A stretch of 64,000 nucleotides of DNA, from NCBI RefSeq assembly GCF_002257695.2, contig NZ_CP155571.1, one strand, 5' to 3'. Below are positions 61,450 to 64,000 of the stretch, piece after piece. A model generated the notes under the pieces. It was given only the letters and a program-made list of their open reading frames with translations, was not told where the DNA came from and ran no database searches. The translations under genes and the position numbers were made by a program. Positions within the stretch are counted from its first letter, which is position 1. Each line of letters opens with the position of its first letter. The stretch comes from Sporomusa acidovorans (GTDB lineage Bacteria; Bacillota; Negativicutes; Sporomusales; Sporomusaceae).

Positions 61450-61935
61450 CCCTACCCCGTGGTACGCTTTCTTCTTACCCTCTACGGCAATCTTTGTGCC
61501 ATTAAGTGCTAGGTCAACATAGGTAAAATCCTCCCCTAACGCACCGTGACCATATGTTGTGCTGCCAGAGACGAATGAGGGAATATCTGCCCCGTCTACT
61601 TGTACCAATTCACCTTTTTCCATGGCTTCATATAACGCTTTGACAGCTGCAAAGCCGGAAACCTTGCAGTTGCGTTTCCCTGTAGGAATAGTCGACACTC
61701 CTGCGCGGTCTGCCCCAGCTACGATACGAGCCATAGCACCCAGCTTGCGGTTTCCTGCCGGTACACCGGCACGAGATTTCGTCCCGACAAGGTTTAGGAG
61801 TACCGCTACGATCAAGGCGGCATTGGCAGCGTCGGCACCTGCCTCCTTTGCAGCCCCCACACCGACTTTTAGTACATTGTCCAAAGGCATATAGGCAAAG
61901 TTTGGGTTGTCAATCTTTATACTAGCTCCGTTAAG
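61450..61935 (-). pseudogene. Internal fragment of a third 593-residue-family gene (copy C)
   Basis: From LNGASIKIDNPNFAY to EGKKKAYHGVG the frame matches residues about 43-210 of copy B almost exactly, and the DNA is nearly identical over long runs (for example the region of 61555-61700 against 51155-51300). Both ends are cut: before it, DNA leads to the LarC2 remnant; after it, the MFS gene. The differences are few (such as PPF to PSF, DYTYVD to DFTYVD), so the duplication, or gene conversion with copy B, is recent. Not a functional gene. Confidence 0.9.
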
Positions 61936-61986
61936 ACCCTACTCAACGACCCTACACTTATTGCAATGTCCTATTGTGCAGAACCA

Positions 61987-62440
61987 CTAAACCAGCATAA
62001 AATTATTGAAAATTGTTATTTTTCCGATTCCTTTATTAACGTGCTTATTGGCTTTTATATTAATTTCAAAACCTGTTTTCTTAAAATATTTTAAAGCATT
62101 GCTTTCAATCATTTCTTTTAACTCATGAAATGTAATCCCTGATCCTTCTTTTTCAATAGCCTTTGCCGCATTTTTTAAGCACTCGTACTCAACTCGTACA
62201 GCAATGGGGATACCTAAATTATCTTTGATCACCTTGACATCCACATTACTTTCCCACAATACTCTATGCTCCGTATTTATTAGCGAGACTTTCATTGTTT
62301 CTAACGATGACTTAAAAGAAATATGATCGGTATTAATTCGCCTAATACCTCGTTCCGCCAGCGCCCTTCTTCATCAATTGTTCAATCAAATATGGCACAT
62401 GGTCGGCATTTATATTATCAACATGAGTCATAAGAAGCAT
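61987..62440 (-). pseudogene. LarC2-like gene with internal deletion (copy C)
   Basis: The start is intact: MLLMTHVDNINADHVPYLIE, QLMKKGAG. Then about 45 residues are missing, the frame shifts, and similarity resumes with GIRRINTDHISFKSSLETMK, WESNVDVKVIKDN, RVEYECLKNAAKAIEKEGSG and a C-terminal ALKYFKKTGFEINIKA. Gene order (LarC2, then 593-residue family) is as in copy B. It is a decayed copy of the same pair. Confidence 0.85.
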
Positions 62441-62943
62441 ATTAAACATCGCCTTTCTACTATAAATTCACTCAAATGCCAGCTTCTACGTTATATATTG
62501 TTATCTTTGCGCTTTCCATGTCCACCATACCTTATTAAAACACCTTCATATGTTTTCTACGTTGCAATATCTTTTTCACGACAACAATCGCCATAAATAA
62601 GATAGCCATCATTTTTTTCTGACCCGCATTGTTTTTGCTGTTTCGTAAACGATATTCTGGCGTAACCAATTTCACTTAACATTGATAAACCGTGCCTCCT
62701 TTCCTCAGATTATCAGTGCTATACCCTCTCACCGCCTTTCGAGTTAGTGCAATTGACCATTTATACTAATTAATTTATCGGTATAATCTTATATTATTTA
62801 TTGTGATATCTTATATGATTATTATAATTATCTTATATTATTTTTTGATGTATTTCAACATATTTTTTTAATATTTCTTTTTTTCTTATAAAACTGCAAA
62901 AAAAGACTTATGCGTTTCGAATCTTTTTATTCGTTCAAACAAC
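62441..62943. other. AT-rich gene-free stretch
   Basis: No supported gene in 500 bases. The part at 62755-62900 is extremely AT-rich with long T runs. The promoter of the LarC2 remnant pair would have been here. Confidence 0.45.
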
Positions 62944-62971
62944 AAAAAAGCCGAGGACTTATGTCCTCGGC
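62944..62971 (-). terminator. Terminator of the 63001 GntR gene
   Basis: GCCGAGGAC and GTCCTCGGC are perfect 9-base arms with a 4-base loop; on the minus strand a TTTTTTG run follows. It lies 30 bases after the GntR stop. Confidence 0.85.
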
Positions 62972-63000
62972 ACTTGGATAGTGTTATTTATTCTATACTT

Positions 63001-63690
63001 TTATTTAGTTGTTTTGCTTTGCTTAATAGCCTTAAGCATTCTCAGACTATGCAGACGAGCAAATTCTTCAATTTTTTCTGGTGGAGCCGACTCTCTAAAT
63101 AACCGAATTAGCTCCTTATGTTCTTGGACCGATTCTTTGGCACGGCGTGGAACGAACGTAAAAATCGCTTTGCGAATTTGCGCCATGCGCTGACGCACTT
63201 GTTCTAAGCGTTCAATGAGATATGTATTGTTGGATTTTTCGTAAATTTTTTCATGAAATTGACTATTTAACTCACCAAACTTCTCGAAATCAAAATCATC
63301 CAATGCGTTCTGCATGTCTTGATTTATTCTTTCAAGTTCATCAATATCTTGCCATGTCATTTTTCCGGCTGCCAAGAAGGTTGCTCCGCCATCCAGGAAT
63401 GACTGCACCCAATGAGTATCTTCGTGGTCAGATGCATTCAGCATTTGTACGATAGCTCCACTGTATGGAATAATTTGAACCAGACCATCCGCTTCTAATC
63501 GACGAATGGCCTCCCTAACGGGTATTATACTAAAATTTAATTCAGCCGCAACACGATCCATGACGATTTTATCGCCTGGTCCATAAGTACCATCAATAAT
63601 CCGTGAGCGAATAAACTCATAAGCTTGCCGTGTTTTCATCATTCGCGGGCTTTCAGTTTCTGTATTGTTATTACTATTGCATTTAATCAT
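63001..63690 (-). CDS. GntR/FadR (FCD) family regulator
   Basis: The 229-residue protein has an N-terminal GntR winged helix (YEFIRSRIIDGTYGPGDKIV, then AAELNFSIIPVREAIRRLEA), and an FCD domain with LDDFDFEKFGELNSQFHEKI holding the usual metal-ligand Asp/His pattern, and ESVQEHKELIRLFRESAPPE near the end. It is the first intact gene of the second MFS/dehydratase module and probably controls it. The AT-rich stretch right upstream (63690-63725) should hold the promoter. Confidence 0.9.
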   Translation of the reverse strand: MIKCNSNNNTETESPRMMKTRQAYEFIRSRIIDGTYGPGDKIVMDRVAAELNFSIIPVREAIRRLEADGLVQIIPYSGAIVQMLNASDHEDTHWVQSFLDGGATFLAAGKMTWQDIDELERINQDMQNALDDFDFEKFGELNSQFHEKIYEKSNNTYLIERLEQVRQRMAQIRKAIFTFVPRRAKESVQEHKELIRLFRESAPPEKIEEFARLHSLRMLKAIKQSKTTK

Positions 63691-63782
63691 AATGTTATAT
63701 TATAAATTAAATCATATATAATTTCAACTAGATGCTACCTGTTATGATAATTCATAGAATAGCATTACCGCTTTTACCCTAT

Positions 63783-63880
63783 TCAGGCTGTCTTAGCTCA
63801 TCATGCTCCTTAACTGATTCTTTTGCCCGGCAGCACGAACATAAAAATAGATTTGCGAATTTGCCTCAAACGCTGGCGAA
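63783..63880 (-). pseudogene. Fragment of a further GntR gene at the window edge
   Basis: The minus strand reads RQRLRQIRKSIFMFV, then in another frame CRAKESVKEHDELRQPE. This matches RQRMAQIRKAIFTFVPRRAK-ESVQEHKELIRLF of the 63001 GntR protein, with a frameshift in the middle. Only about 30 codons survive. No gene is seen in the last 120 bases. Confidence 0.6.
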
Positions 63881-64000
63881 CCAAGAAAATCAGCTTCTAA
63901 ATTGAATTTCTTCCCTAATCGGCCTAAGACTAGGTAATGTTAAACTTACTAATAAATTTATTATTATTGATATATTGGGACTCGTTTGCTATTATATGAT

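Noticed and set aside
1..64000. CRISPR array or phage genes
   Set aside because: No regularly spaced direct repeats and no capsid, terminase, integrase or cas-like proteins were found.

Overview
The window looks like accessory chromosome from an anaerobic low-to-mid GC Firmicute. A Negativicutes acetogen of the Sporomusa type fits best; this is an inference from gene content, since no rRNA or marker gene is present. Supporting features are a bacterial-type pyrrolysine cassette (split pylSn/pylSc), a corrinoid methyltransferase system, two sigma-54 activators and much anaerobic amino-acid and hydroxy-acid metabolism. The DNA is a patchwork: many intact genes sit beside 5'- or 3'-truncated, frameshifted or fragmentary genes, and base composition changes sharply (the nitroreductase/flavoprotein/MFS block at about 5.1-9.7 kb is clearly GC-richer than its flanks).

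Region by region. 0-5 kb: a broken Ser/Thr kinase, then a cysteine desulfidase family protein, RidA and an M20 amidohydrolase, followed by MFS and transposase debris. 5-10.3 kb: nitroreductase, a 2Fe-2S protein, a fumarate-reductase-like flavoprotein with one in-frame UGA, an MFS gene lacking its first helix, and an ATC-hydrolase family protein. 10.8-13.9 kb: MarR with its own palindromic operator, an MFS gene and an XRE regulator. 14-22.4 kb: a methyl-THF:corrinoid methyltransferase-like gene, pylSn, pylD, pylC, pylB, pylSc and tRNA-Pyl (anticodon CUA) on the minus strand. Divergent from these, behind a near-consensus sigma-54 promoter, are a corrinoid protein and an mttB with an in-frame amber codon. 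Together they form a self-contained trimethylamine-type methyl transfer unit with its own 22nd amino acid supply. 22.8-24.3 kb: a PAS/sigma-54 activator likely to serve that promoter.

25-31 kb: TSCPD protein, PLP-enzyme and chemoreceptor remnants, a LarC2-like gene, a broken branched-chain aminotransferase, an unrecognised 595-residue protein and an HxlR regulator. 31-46 kb: an amino-acid or sulfur-compound block with three MalY/PatB-type aminotransferases, RidA, two APC permeases, a DUF401 transporter, OsmC, MarR and XRE regulators, and a PrpR-type sigma-54 activator whose probable -24/-12 promoter lies before the neighbouring permease.

46-52 kb: a nickel-pincer-nucleotide (NPN) cofactor locus with larC1, larB, larE, a dead larA remnant, a CdaR/C_GCAxxG chimera, a 593-residue paralogue of the unrecognised protein and a separate LarC2. 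53-64 kb: two MFS plus enolase-superfamily pairs with GntR regulators, a third degraded LarC2/593-residue pair, and further GntR fragments.

The most interesting signal is the repeated linkage (three times) of a free-standing LarC2 half with an unrecognised protein of about 595 residues. At one site the pair adjoins larB/larC1/larE and a decayed larA; twice it lies beside sugar-acid-type transporters and enolase-superfamily dehydratases. I infer a candidate, possibly undescribed, NPN-dependent enzyme family acting on hydroxy acids. This rests on context only and has not been tested.
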